A DNA stretch of 64,000 bases, taken from Treponema sp. (lineage in GTDB: Bacteria; Spirochaetota; Spirochaetia; Treponematales; Treponemataceae). A program made the translations under genes and the position numbers. The notes under the pieces are model-generated. The model saw nothing but the letters and a program-made list of their open reading frames with translations. It had not been told where the DNA came from and ran no database searches. The stretch covers positions 1 to 64,000 of the forward strand of contig JAEESZ010000009.1 of the NCBI GenBank assembly GCA_016286535.1. Reading direction: 5' to 3'. Positions 34,900-44,606 of this stretch are shown here, piece by piece (position 1 is the first letter of the stretch; each line of letters starts with the position of its first letter).

Positions 34900-37692
34900 T
34901 TAATTCTTTGAATCCAGCGAGTAAAGTCTTAAATCTGCTCTGGCAGGAAAATAAGACATTATTGCAGCATAATCATCTACATTTGCATTTCTGATATCTT
35001 CATATTCCCTTAAATAAAAATCAGCCTGGTCGTCAAAAAGTTCTATTCCCCGGTAAAGATATTTTGCAGTCTGAGAAGGAAGGGAAGCATCATACAAATG
35101 GTTCAAAATCCACAGGTTTTTAATATCTGCAATAAGGCTGCCTTTCATGCTGGTCTTAAGAGTATCAATCACCTTTCTGTAGGCTGCATCAACTAAGGCT
35201 GTGTGTTCAACATTCTGTACAATTATAAAAGCATAGTTAATATTGTTTTTAGGAAGCTGAACTAAAACCGTCTGCTCTTCTTTTGAACTTTTATTAACTT
35301 CTTTCTGCAATTCTGAAGCAATATAATTTACCAGGGCATTAAAGAGATTGTATTCCCTTGTTCCTGCAGCCGGTGCCTTTACTGCATAAAGAACCGGGTC
35401 TAAAAATTCTGTAGTTGGAATAAGTACTGCAGGCTGGGGACCTGCTTTTTCTGCAGGTATATCTGTAAGGAAAGTGTGGGTAATTTTTACTGCAGCTCTT
35501 TTATCTCTTGGGAAAAGCTGATTAGTTTCAGGCTTATTGATGGTCTGGCCGGTAAGGGTTAAAAGTTCAAAGTTCTTTTTGATGGTTTCCAGATAATTTG
35601 ACGGAATGTTTCCGCTTAAGATGATTGAATAGCGGCTGGCATCTAAAAGAGCAGGGTATGCGTTTACAATTTTTGTATAATCAGTGTTTTGCAGAATATC
35701 TTTTTTTGAATCATAAATTGCAGAATAAGGAGATTTTCCATAGATTGTAGTCATTGCTGCTTCCAGCATCTGATTTACGGCACTTCCGTTTTCCAGTCTT
35801 TTTTTATGCTGGCGGGAGGCAACCGCTCTGTCTGCGGCAGCCGGCATAAGGTTTGCATAAATTATTGTATTTGATATTCCCTGACAAACGCTTTCAAAAT
35901 CTTCCTTTTCAAATTCAATCAGAATATAGCTTGATGAAATTTCGCTCTGGGTAGAAATCTGAGGTCTTGAAAGAATAATCCCCTTTGCAAATCGCTGGTT
36001 CAATTCCCTTTGAATCATTGTTCCAAGAATATTAATCATAACTTCTTCAAAACCATGGTCGGCTGCTGAATTAATCTTTCCCCCTTTAATACAAAGCATT
36101 AAGGCTGCCCCAGAAGAAATGCTGTTTGTTTTTACAGCAAGAGGAATGCCGTTATCAAGCTTTGTAAGGGTAAGGTTCTGAATATTTTTTTCGTAGAATT
36201 CGTTATCAAGAAAATCTGAATGTTTTACATTGTAAAGAATCTCTTCTTCAGGCTTAAACTGGTCCTGAATCTCTTTATACATCTGATTTGTATACCAGGA
36301 AGCATTTTTATAATTGATTTCTTCAAAGCCTTGAGCAGTAAAATCTTTTTTATATTTTTTAAATTCAGAATCGCTGATTACAAGAAAAACAAAAGGCTGG
36401 TCATTTTTGATGGCTTCCATAACAAAGGGCAGTTCAATTTTTGAATAATTATTTGACTGCTGCATTAAAAGCTCAGTTGTAAGGGAAGAGGGATAGGTCA
36501 AGTCTTCTTTTTCGTAATAGTCTTTATAGGCTTCAAGGGCCCAAAAAGAAGCAAGGCTGTCCATCATCCTTGAAGAAGAGGAAGTCATCTGTTTTAAGTT
36601 TGAATTAATTATCTGCTTTCCAAGGTAAAAATCTTCTTCTTTTAAAAGCTGGGGGATATTTTCTACCGATTCCATAAAGGCCTTTGCCTGACTTAAGGAA
36701 GTTATTCCAGCTTTTTTATCTTCCGGTTTTTGCATTAAAGCCTGAATTACCAGTCTTGAAGAGTTTTTTGAATGGGCAGAAGAAATATCAATATAGTCTT
36801 CGCCCGGAATGTTCAGTTCTGCTTTGGAAAGAAGGTCTGCCTTAAGGGGCGAATACAGATTATTCAGGGAGGCAGCAAGAACTTCGCTTTCGTCCATGTT
36901 AAGATTTGTGTATTCAATGATTATCTGGCTTATATCTGGCGAAAAATCTGCACTGTGAATTACGTATTTTTTCTGATTGTTGTAGGGCAGGTCCGAAAGG
37001 GGGATTGGAGTTGAGTAAGAAGAGTAGTAACGGCCAAAGGAAGAACGAAGAATCCTCATGACTTCTTCCGAACTGATGTTTCCGCTTATAAAGATTGCTG
37101 AGTTTTGCGGGGTGTACCAGCGGTCGGCAATCTGTTTTAAGGCTGTGCGGATATTTTTTTCTGTATTTCTTTTGAACAGGGAAGGGTAAATTCCTGTGTC
37201 ATGCTTCCAGGGAGAAGTTGAATAAATGCGGGATTCAATTGCAGAGTTCAAAAAGCCTCCGATTGACTGGGCATTTTCTTCAGATTCCTTTTTAAAGCGT
37301 CTGCATTCTTCAATTAAAAGTTCATCAGAAATTTGAGGCATAAAAATATTTTGACTTAAGGATTGCAGGCAGTTTTCAATTTGTGAAGGGGTGACTGTAA
37401 GCTGGTAGCGGGAAGATTCGGCATTGCAGGAAACTGACTCAAAATTAAGTGAGGAAGAGTTTTGAATTAAGTCTGAATAAAGGTAAAAAAAGCCTGCGGT
37501 ATCTTTTGTCTGCGAAGAAAAGCCTGCTTTAACAGAAAATTCTATTCTAACAAGGGCTTCTGAAGGGTCTTCTAAGAGAAAAACCGAAAGTCCGTTTTCT
37601 AAGGTGTACTGGTTAACTAAAGAGGCTGGTTCTGCATGCAGAGGAATGAATAAAAAAAGGCAGGCAGCAAGGCAAATGTTTATCTTTTTCAT
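34900..37692 (-). CDS. Secreted M16-peptidase-like protein lacking the zinc motif
   Basis: A 930-residue protein with signal peptide MKKINICLAACLFLFIPLHA. Two M16-like halves each open with the family pattern: TLENGLSVFLLEDPSEALVRIEFSVKAG and KLDNGIPLAVKTNSISSGAALMLCIKGG. Downstream segments such as NSAIFISGNISSEEVMRIL also fit. In M16 enzymes the next segment carries HxxEH. Here it reads FFYLYSDLI in the first half and HGFEEVMINIL in the second, so neither half keeps the zinc ligands. It is probably a non-catalytic periplasmic protein, as known for some M16 paralogues. It stands alone on the minus strand. Confidence 0.78.
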   Translation of the reverse strand: MKKINICLAACLFLFIPLHAEPASLVNQYTLENGLSVFLLEDPSEALVRIEFSVKAGFSSQTKDTAGFFYLYSDLIQNSSSLNFESVSCNAESSRYQLTVTPSQIENCLQSLSQNIFMPQISDELLIEECRRFKKESEENAQSIGGFLNSAIESRIYSTSPWKHDTGIYPSLFKRNTEKNIRTALKQIADRWYTPQNSAIFISGNISSEEVMRILRSSFGRYYSSYSTPIPLSDLPYNNQKKYVIHSADFSPDISQIIIEYTNLNMDESEVLAASLNNLYSPLKADLLSKAELNIPGEDYIDISSAHSKNSSRLVIQALMQKPEDKKAGITSLSQAKAFMESVENIPQLLKEEDFYLGKQIINSNLKQMTSSSSRMMDSLASFWALEAYKDYYEKEDLTYPSSLTTELLMQQSNNYSKIELPFVMEAIKNDQPFVFLVISDSEFKKYKKDFTAQGFEEINYKNASWYTNQMYKEIQDQFKPEEEILYNVKHSDFLDNEFYEKNIQNLTLTKLDNGIPLAVKTNSISSGAALMLCIKGGKINSAADHGFEEVMINILGTMIQRELNQRFAKGIILSRPQISTQSEISSSYILIEFEKEDFESVCQGISNTIIYANLMPAAADRAVASRQHKKRLENGSAVNQMLEAAMTTIYGKSPYSAIYDSKKDILQNTDYTKIVNAYPALLDASRYSIILSGNIPSNYLETIKKNFELLTLTGQTINKPETNQLFPRDKRAAVKITHTFLTDIPAEKAGPQPAVLIPTTEFLDPVLYAVKAPAAGTREYNLFNALVNYIASELQKEVNKSSKEEQTVLVQLPKNNINYAFIIVQNVEHTALVDAAYRKVIDTLKTSMKGSLIADIKNLWILNHLYDASLPSQTAKYLYRGIELFDDQADFYLREYEDIRNANVDDYAAIMSYFPARADLRLYSLDSKN

Positions 37693-37745
37693 AAATCCAT
37701 TATAAGATATACATTTTTGCTTTTCTAGGCTAAAATCAAAATATC

Positions 37746-39929
37746 ATGGTAAAAGTCGAATACAGAAAACTCAATGATTATTCACTTGATTTGAACAGTG
37801 AACTTTTAAAGAATAAAAGAAATCTGACACAAGCAGAAATAGAAATTTTAAAGAAAAATAATAATACAAATAAAGATTCTGAATGGAAGAACATCTTTGT
37901 TGACAGTCAGGAAGGGGCCTTTAATCCCGAACTGATACAGTTTTCTTCTTTTGAAGGGCTGATTCTTCTTGGTAAAATGCAGGATGTAACCCTTTCTTAC
38001 AACGATTTGCATTTAACCTGTGGAATCTATAATTCTTATGTAAAAAATTCCTTCCTTGGAGATTATGTCTGCATTAATAATGTAAAATATCTTGATAACT
38101 ATAAAATTGGTAACAGGGTAATTCTTTTTAATGTTTTTGAAATCTGCTGTACAAAGCATTCAAAATTTGGAAATGGTATTTTAAAGGAAGGAGAAGAAGA
38201 AAAGCACAGAATCTGGCTGGGAGTTGGTAACGAAAATGACGGCCGTAGAATCCTTCCTTTTAATCAGATGATTCCGGCAGATGCCTATATCTGGTCGCAT
38301 TACAGGGATGATCCGGAACTTTTAGCCCGTTTTGTAGAACTTACAGAATACGGACAGTCTAAGGCCCTGGATACAGTCGGTTTTATTGATGATGATTGTG
38401 TCATAAAAAATTCCCAGATTGTAAAGGATGCAAAGATTGGAAAAGCTACCTATATTAAAGGTGCAAATAAATTAAAGAACATCACAATTAATTCTTCTGA
38501 AGAAGAGCCAACCCAGATTGGTGAAGGCGTTGAACTTGTAAACGGTATTGTCGGTTATGGCTGCCATATTTTCTACCAGGCAATTGCAGTCCGCTTTGTT
38601 ATTGGAAGAAACTGCCAGTTAAAGTATGGGGCAAGACTTATAAACTCTGTCTTAGGAGATAATTCAAATATTTCCTGCTGCGAGGTTTTAAATAATCTTA
38701 TCTATCCTTTCCATGAGCAGCATCATAATTCTTCCTTCCTTATTGCAACAACAATTATGGGGCAGTCGAACATTGCTTCCGGCTCAACTGTTGGAAGTAA
38801 TCATAACAGCCGCAGTGCAGACGGAGAACTTATTGCAAAAAGAGGTTTCTGGCCCGGACTTTGTTCAGACTTTAAGCATAATTCCCGTTTTGCATCCTTC
38901 TCTTTAATTTCTAAGGGAAGCTATCAGTATGAGCTTGATATTCCATATCCTTTCTCTTTAGTAACTCCGGGTACAAACGGTGATATGGCAATTCATATTA
39001 TTCCTGCCTGGTGGTTTATGTATGATATGTTTGCCATTTCAAGAAACAAAAATAAATTCTTAAAAAGAGACAGACGTAAGGTTCACCTGCAGGAAATAGA
39101 AACAGATCCTTTTGCGCCTGATACAATGGAAGAAGTTCTTCATGCAATAAACCGCCTTATAAATCTTACTGCAGATTACCTTGAAAAGAATGGAAATCCT
39201 GTAATGAAGGGGCTTAAAAGTCCGGAAGAAAAATTTCAGGCCGCAAAAGATTATATGCATAAAAACGAAAATGCAGATTTTACCCTTTTTGATTCTCAGT
39301 GCCAGAAGAAATACGGCTCAGTAATTTATAAACCTGTAAGGGCCTATAAAATGTACCGCAAGGTGATGAAATATTTTGCTACAAGAACTGTTATGGAATA
39401 TTGTAGCAAACTGAATATGGAACACTATTCTTTTGATTTAGTAGAAAAAATAAGGACAATTCCTCTTTATGAAGAATGGGAAAATGTGGGTGGTCAGATA
39501 ATTCCTGCCAGAAAAGTCAGGGAGCTTTTTACCCTCATTAAAGAAAAGAAAATTAACAACTGGGATCAGGTTCACGCCTTTTACCAGGCCTGCCAGACAA
39601 ATTATGAGGAATACAAGGTCCGCTACAGCCTCTATCTTTTAGAGTTCCTTTATTCAAGACCAATTACAGAATTTAACCAGAAGCTCTATAAAAATATCAT
39701 TGATGATGTTACAGAAATTCAGGAAGATTTTTATAATGCAGCCCTTGCTTCGCGCGAAAAGGATTACACAGACTATTACCGTACTATGGTTTACAGAAGT
39801 AAGGAAGAAATGGATGCTGTTCTTGGCTCGCTTGAAGAAAATGAATCCTTAAAGAATTTGAAGAATCTTACAGAAGACTTTGTTCAGGAACTGCATGTTT
39901 TCTTTTCAAAGATGATTGTTTCAAACTGA
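37746..39929 (+). CDS. DUF4954 family protein with left-handed beta-helix features
   Basis: A 727-residue cytoplasmic protein of the DUF4954 type. The middle (about 60-400) has hexapeptide-like turns typical of left-handed beta helices (YNSYVKNSFLGDYVCINNVKYLDNYKIGNRVILFN; SNIASGSTVGSNHNSRS). That fold occurs in sugar-nucleotide acyl- and pyrophosphoryl-transferases. The C-terminal third is helical. I know no established reaction for the family. There is no ribosome binding site, and a TAAAAT about 10 bases before the ATG suggests a very short leader. Confidence 0.72.
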   Translation: MVKVEYRKLNDYSLDLNSELLKNKRNLTQAEIEILKKNNNTNKDSEWKNIFVDSQEGAFNPELIQFSSFEGLILLGKMQDVTLSYNDLHLTCGIYNSYVKNSFLGDYVCINNVKYLDNYKIGNRVILFNVFEICCTKHSKFGNGILKEGEEEKHRIWLGVGNENDGRRILPFNQMIPADAYIWSHYRDDPELLARFVELTEYGQSKALDTVGFIDDDCVIKNSQIVKDAKIGKATYIKGANKLKNITINSSEEEPTQIGEGVELVNGIVGYGCHIFYQAIAVRFVIGRNCQLKYGARLINSVLGDNSNISCCEVLNNLIYPFHEQHHNSSFLIATTIMGQSNIASGSTVGSNHNSRSADGELIAKRGFWPGLCSDFKHNSRFASFSLISKGSYQYELDIPYPFSLVTPGTNGDMAIHIIPAWWFMYDMFAISRNKNKFLKRDRRKVHLQEIETDPFAPDTMEEVLHAINRLINLTADYLEKNGNPVMKGLKSPEEKFQAAKDYMHKNENADFTLFDSQCQKKYGSVIYKPVRAYKMYRKVMKYFATRTVMEYCSKLNMEHYSFDLVEKIRTIPLYEEWENVGGQIIPARKVRELFTLIKEKKINNWDQVHAFYQACQTNYEEYKVRYSLYLLEFLYSRPITEFNQKLYKNIIDDVTEIQEDFYNAALASREKDYTDYYRTMVYRSKEEMDAVLGSLEENESLKNLKNLTEDFVQELHVFFSKMIVSN

Positions 39930-40018
39930 TTTGAATTATTTCTAATAAAAAAGCAGGTCTGCTGTCGGGAAATTGACTTATATTGAAACTATGTCGTATT
40001 CCCGTTAAAATCTTACTT

Positions 40019-43000
40019 ATGAGTAACGAAGCATTACCTGTAAGATTAGGTATAGATGTTGGTTCTACAACAGTAAAAGTAGCAATCCTTGATAATGATG
40101 ATAAATTAATTTATGGAGATTATCAGCGTCATAGAGCAGATATCCGCTCAACAATTATTAATGTTGTAACAAAGGCTCTTGATTACCTGGAGAAAAAACT
40201 TGCTTCAGGCAGTAATCAGACTATCAGTGCGAAAGTAACTGGTTCAGGCGGTTTATCTGTTTCCCAGTGGTTAAATATTCCTTTTATTCAGGAAGTTATT
40301 GCGGCAACAACTGCAGTAAAAAAGATTATTCCCCAGACAGATGTTGTAATTGAACTTGGAGGCGAAGACGCCAAAATTACATATTTTAAGGGTGGAGTTG
40401 AACAGAGAATGAACGGAACCTGTGCCGGTGGTACGGGTGCCTTTATTGACCAGATGGCAGCTCTTCTTGAAACTGATGCTCCGGGGCTGAATGAACTTGC
40501 CAGGGGTGCACAGCAGATTTATCCTATTGCGGCCCGCTGCGGTGTTTTTGCAAAAACTGATATTCAGCCTCTTATTAATGAAGGAGCCAGAAGAGAGGAT
40601 ATTGCGGCTTCAATTTTTCAGGCTGTAGTAAGTCAGACAATTTCAGGTCTTGCCTGTGGAAAACCTATCAGAGGGCATGTAGCCTTCCTTGGCGGACCTT
40701 TACACTTCCTGGATCAGTTACGCTACCGTTTTATTAAGACATTAAACTTAAAGGATGATGAAATCATTGTTCCTGAAGATTCCCAGCTTTTTGTAGCAAG
40801 CGGCTGTGCTTTTAGTGCAGAAAGAAGCTTTACTAACAAGCCTGACTTCCATTTTCCTACAATCAGCGAATTCCGCGATAATCTGAAAAATCTTGTTGGT
40901 GCAGAACTTTCAGAAGTTCAGCGTCTGGAACCTCTCTTTAAAAATCAGGCAGAACTTGATGAGTTTGAGGTTCGCCACAGCGAGCAGAAGGCTAAACGCG
41001 GAGATTTATATAAAACACATGGTCCGGTTTTCTTAGGTCTGGACTCAGGTTCTACAACAACAAAGGCCTGTTTAATTGATAAGGACGGCCGAATCATCTG
41101 GGATTTTTATGCCCACAATCAGGGAAATCCTGTTGAACTTGCAGTAAAGGTGTTAAAGGAACTTTACCAGAAATTACCTGAAGATGTTTATATTGCCCGT
41201 GCGGTTTCTACCGGTTATGGAGAGGCTCTTTTTCAGGCAGCCCTTGGCGTAGATTCCGGCGAAGTAGAAACAATTACCCACTTCCGTGCGGCAAACTTCT
41301 TTGTACCTGGTGTAGAATTCCTGCTGGATATCGGCGGTCAGGATATGAAGTGCCTTAGAATGAAGGACGGCGCAATTGTAAGCATTCAGCTTAATGAAGC
41401 CTGTTCTTCCGGCTGCGGATCCTTCCTTGATAACTTTGCCAACACAATGGGCATGGACGTAAAGGAATTTGGAAAAATTGCCCTTATGGCTCAAAAGCCG
41501 GTAGACCTGGGGTCCCGCTGTACCGTATTTATGAACAGCCGCGTAAAGCAGGCTCAGAAGGAAGGTGCTTCTGTTGCAGATATAGCAGCAGGACTTTCTT
41601 ATTCGGTAATTAAAAATGCCCTTTTTAAAGTAATTAAACTTCGCAAGGCAAGCGATATCGGTTCTAAGGTTGTAGTACAGGGAGGAACCTTCTTTAATGA
41701 TGCCATCCTCCGTGCTTTTGAAAAAATTGCCGGTGTAGAAGTTTATCGTCCTGATGTAGCAGGTCTTATGGGGGCTTATGGTTCTGCCCTTATTGCCTAT
41801 GACCAGTGGCGCGATTTAATGGAGCCAAAACCTGGCGAGCCTGAAGGTACAGTACATGATGTAAGGTCTAACATTGCAAGCCTTGAAGAACTTGAAAAAT
41901 TCCACGTAGATCTTGAACTCCGCCGCTGCGGAAAATGTCAGAATAATTGTCTTCTTACAATAAATACTTTCTCTACAGGAAAAGAAAAGCGCACCTTTAT
42001 TACGGGAAACCGCTGCGAAAGGGGAGCTGAAATTGAAGACATTAAAAGCGGCGAAGGCGGAAACCACATTCTGGACGCAAGTAACAAAAAGAATACCGGA
42101 CTTGATGATGATGACGCAGGTCCACTTCCAAATCTTTTTGAATGGAAATACAAGAGACTCTTTTCTTATGCACCAAGAAAACCTGAAGATGCTCCTATGG
42201 GCGATGTAGGAATTCCACGGGTTTTGAATATGTACGAAAATTATCCTCTCTGGTTTACCTTCTTTAATGAACTGGGCTTCAGGGTAATTTTAAGCCAGCG
42301 TTCAAGCCGAACTGTTTACGAAAAAGGACTTGAAACAATTCCTTCAGAATCTGTATGTTACCCTGGAAAAATAAGCCATGGTCACGTAGAAAGCCTTATT
42401 CAAAGAGGAATAAAGTTTATTTTCTATCCTTGTGCACCTTACGAAAAGAAAGAAGATGCCGGGGCAGGAAATCACTACAATTGTCCTATTGTAACAAGCT
42501 ATCCTGAAGTTTTAAGAAATAATATTGATGAATTAAGACAGGATCCTTCCATTACTTATATGGATCCTTTCCTGCCAATTTACGATAAAAAACGTCTTGC
42601 AGAAAGACTTTGCGAAGAACTGCTTCCAAAATTCCCAAAACTCAGCAGGGCCGCAATTAATGCTGCGGTAGAAAAAGCCTGGACCGAGCAGGAAAACTTC
42701 CGCGAAGAAGTAAGAAGAAAGGGCGAAGAAGCCCTTGAAGAAATTATTACAAAGGGTGGAAGCGGTATTGTACTTGCTGGCCGTCCATATCACCTGGATC
42801 CGGAAATTAACCATGGAATTCCAGAAATGATTAACGGCCTTGGTCTTGCAGTTTTAACAGAAGATTCTATTGCCCACCTTGGAACTATAGAAAGACCTTT
42901 AAGAATTATAGACCAGTGGACTTACCATAACCGCCTTTATCGTGCAGCCCAGTTTGTAAGCGAAATGCCTAATCTGGAACTGGTTCAGCTTACCAGCTTC

Positions 43001-44533
43001 GGCTGCGGCCTTGATGCAGTAACAGCAGACCAGGTTGATGAGATTTTACGTGCAAAGAGCCGCATGTACACCCTCATTAAAATTGATGAAGGAAGTAATC
43101 TTGGCGCTGTAAGAATCAGAATCAGGTCTCTTATTGCTGCTGTAAAGGAAAGACGCAGAAATAAAACTAAAATTGTTAAAAAATCTTCAGCTTACCATAG
43201 AGTTGTCTTTACTGAAGAAATGCGAAAAGAATACACAATTATTGGCCCTCAGATGTCTCCTATTCATTTCAGACTTTTGCAGAATGCCTTCTCTGGCTGC
43301 GGCTATAATTTTGTAGTTTTAGATGCTGTAGATCCAAAGGCGGTAGAAGCCGGTTTAAAATATGTAAATAATGATGCCTGCTATCCATCTCTTTTAGTTG
43401 CCGGTCAGATGATTTCTGCACTGGAAAGCGGAAAGTATGATCTGGACAAGACTGCCCTCATTATAACCCAGACCGGCGGTGGTTGCCGCGCAACAAACTA
43501 CATTGGATTTATAAGGCGGGCGCTCAATGATGCGGGATGGGGGCACATTCCGGTTCTGTCTTTAAGTGCTCAGGGCTTTGAAAAAAATCCTGGCTTTAAG
43601 ATTAACTTCCAGTTTATAGACAGAGCGGTAAAAGCTCTTATTGTAGGGGACGTTCTTATGCGTGTACTTTACAGAACCCGCCCTTATGAGGATGTTCCCG
43701 GCAGCGCAAATCAGCTTTACGAAAAATGGAACGAAATTGCAGGTCAGAAACTGCTTAAAAAACTTCCTGCCCACGCATATCATAAATTAATAAAGGATAT
43801 TATCAGAGACTTTGATAATCTTCCTTTAAAACCAATAAAGAAACCTAGGGTTGGTGTTGTTGGAGAAATCCTTGTAAAATTCCATCCTACAGCAAACAAT
43901 CAGATTGTTGAAACAATAGAAAGGGAGGGGGCAGAGTGCGTAATGCCTGATTTAACTGACTTCTTCTTCTATTCTTTTGCAACCGGTATTTTCCGTCATA
44001 AGCAGCTGGCCTTCCCTGGCAAAACAGAAAGAAATGCCAGACTTCTTGTATGGGGCCTTGAGCTTTATCGCCGTAAAATGAAGAAATATCTTCGTAAGAG
44101 CAGAAGATTTACCCCTCCAAGCCATATTTATGATATGATGAAAGGTGTAGATGATATTGTTCAGCTTGGTAACATAACCGGCGAAGGATGGTTTTTAACA
44201 GCAGAGATGGTTGAGCTTATTCACGAAGGAGCTCCAAGTATTGCCTGCGTTCAGCCTTTTGCCTGTCTGCCAAACCATGTAACCGGAAAGGGTATGATTA
44301 AGGAATTAAGACGCCGCTTCCCATCTGCAAATATTTCTGCAATTGATTATGACCCGGGTTCTTCCGAGGTTAATCAGTTGAACAGATTAAAACTGCTTTT
44401 GTCTAATGCTCCGGTTGGTAAGCATCCTGACGAAGTAAAAGATGGCTTTGTAAGAAGCAGTGACGGTAAGCTTGTAAAAGCCGAAATAAGAAGGGCTGAA
44501 GGAGCAACCGATTCTGATCCGGGCCAGATGTAA
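40019..44533 (+). CDS. Giant acyl-CoA dehydratase activase-type protein
   Basis: About 1504 residues from the ATG at 40019; a TTG at 39983 would add 12. There are two BadF/BadG/HgdC-type ATPase domains in tandem (about 1-270 and 330-600). Each has the phosphate-binding LGIDVGSTTVK or LGLDSGSTTTK and the two cysteines of a shared 4Fe-4S cluster (GTCAGGTGAF with ARCGVF; ACSSGCGSF with SRCTVF). A cysteine-bearing linker (RRCGKCQNNC) leads to a DUF2229-like and dehydratase-subunit-like part (about 660-1480). This architecture is widespread in anaerobes, but its substrate is not settled; activation of a 2-hydroxyacyl-CoA dehydratase-like centre is the usual inference. Confidence 0.85.
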   Translation: MSNEALPVRLGIDVGSTTVKVAILDNDDKLIYGDYQRHRADIRSTIINVVTKALDYLEKKLASGSNQTISAKVTGSGGLSVSQWLNIPFIQEVIAATTAVKKIIPQTDVVIELGGEDAKITYFKGGVEQRMNGTCAGGTGAFIDQMAALLETDAPGLNELARGAQQIYPIAARCGVFAKTDIQPLINEGARREDIAASIFQAVVSQTISGLACGKPIRGHVAFLGGPLHFLDQLRYRFIKTLNLKDDEIIVPEDSQLFVASGCAFSAERSFTNKPDFHFPTISEFRDNLKNLVGAELSEVQRLEPLFKNQAELDEFEVRHSEQKAKRGDLYKTHGPVFLGLDSGSTTTKACLIDKDGRIIWDFYAHNQGNPVELAVKVLKELYQKLPEDVYIARAVSTGYGEALFQAALGVDSGEVETITHFRAANFFVPGVEFLLDIGGQDMKCLRMKDGAIVSIQLNEACSSGCGSFLDNFANTMGMDVKEFGKIALMAQKPVDLGSRCTVFMNSRVKQAQKEGASVADIAAGLSYSVIKNALFKVIKLRKASDIGSKVVVQGGTFFNDAILRAFEKIAGVEVYRPDVAGLMGAYGSALIAYDQWRDLMEPKPGEPEGTVHDVRSNIASLEELEKFHVDLELRRCGKCQNNCLLTINTFSTGKEKRTFITGNRCERGAEIEDIKSGEGGNHILDASNKKNTGLDDDDAGPLPNLFEWKYKRLFSYAPRKPEDAPMGDVGIPRVLNMYENYPLWFTFFNELGFRVILSQRSSRTVYEKGLETIPSESVCYPGKISHGHVESLIQRGIKFIFYPCAPYEKKEDAGAGNHYNCPIVTSYPEVLRNNIDELRQDPSITYMDPFLPIYDKKRLAERLCEELLPKFPKLSRAAINAAVEKAWTEQENFREEVRRKGEEALEEIITKGGSGIVLAGRPYHLDPEINHGIPEMINGLGLAVLTEDSIAHLGTIERPLRIIDQWTYHNRLYRAAQFVSEMPNLELVQLTSFGCGLDAVTADQVDEILRAKSRMYTLIKIDEGSNLGAVRIRIRSLIAAVKERRRNKTKIVKKSSAYHRVVFTEEMRKEYTIIGPQMSPIHFRLLQNAFSGCGYNFVVLDAVDPKAVEAGLKYVNNDACYPSLLVAGQMISALESGKYDLDKTALIITQTGGGCRATNYIGFIRRALNDAGWGHIPVLSLSAQGFEKNPGFKINFQFIDRAVKALIVGDVLMRVLYRTRPYEDVPGSANQLYEKWNEIAGQKLLKKLPAHAYHKLIKDIIRDFDNLPLKPIKKPRVGVVGEILVKFHPTANNQIVETIEREGAECVMPDLTDFFFYSFATGIFRHKQLAFPGKTERNARLLVWGLELYRRKMKKYLRKSRRFTPPSHIYDMMKGVDDIVQLGNITGEGWFLTAEMVELIHEGAPSIACVQPFACLPNHVTGKGMIKELRRRFPSANISAIDYDPGSSEVNQLNRLKLLLSNAPVGKHPDEVKDGFVRSSDGKLVKAEIRRAEGATDSDPGQM

Positions 44534-44577
44534 GGTTCAGGGAACCCAGATGTAAGTTGTCCCCGGGCCAGATGTAA
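44524..44577 (+). repeat. Three copies of CCAGATGTAA at an exact 22-base spacing
   Basis: The decamer CCAGATGTAA begins at 44524, 44546 and 44568. The first copy contains the stop codon of the giant activase gene. The spacers are only partly alike, so this is a decayed tandem duplication of the end of that gene, not a CRISPR. Confidence 0.75.
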
Positions 44578-44606
44578 AAAAAGTGATTTTACCGGAGGTA
44601 AATGTA

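Noticed and set aside
44524..44577. Possible CRISPR or operator repeats
   Set aside because: The shared unit is only 10 bases, with three copies and partly alike spacers; a decayed tandem duplication explains it.
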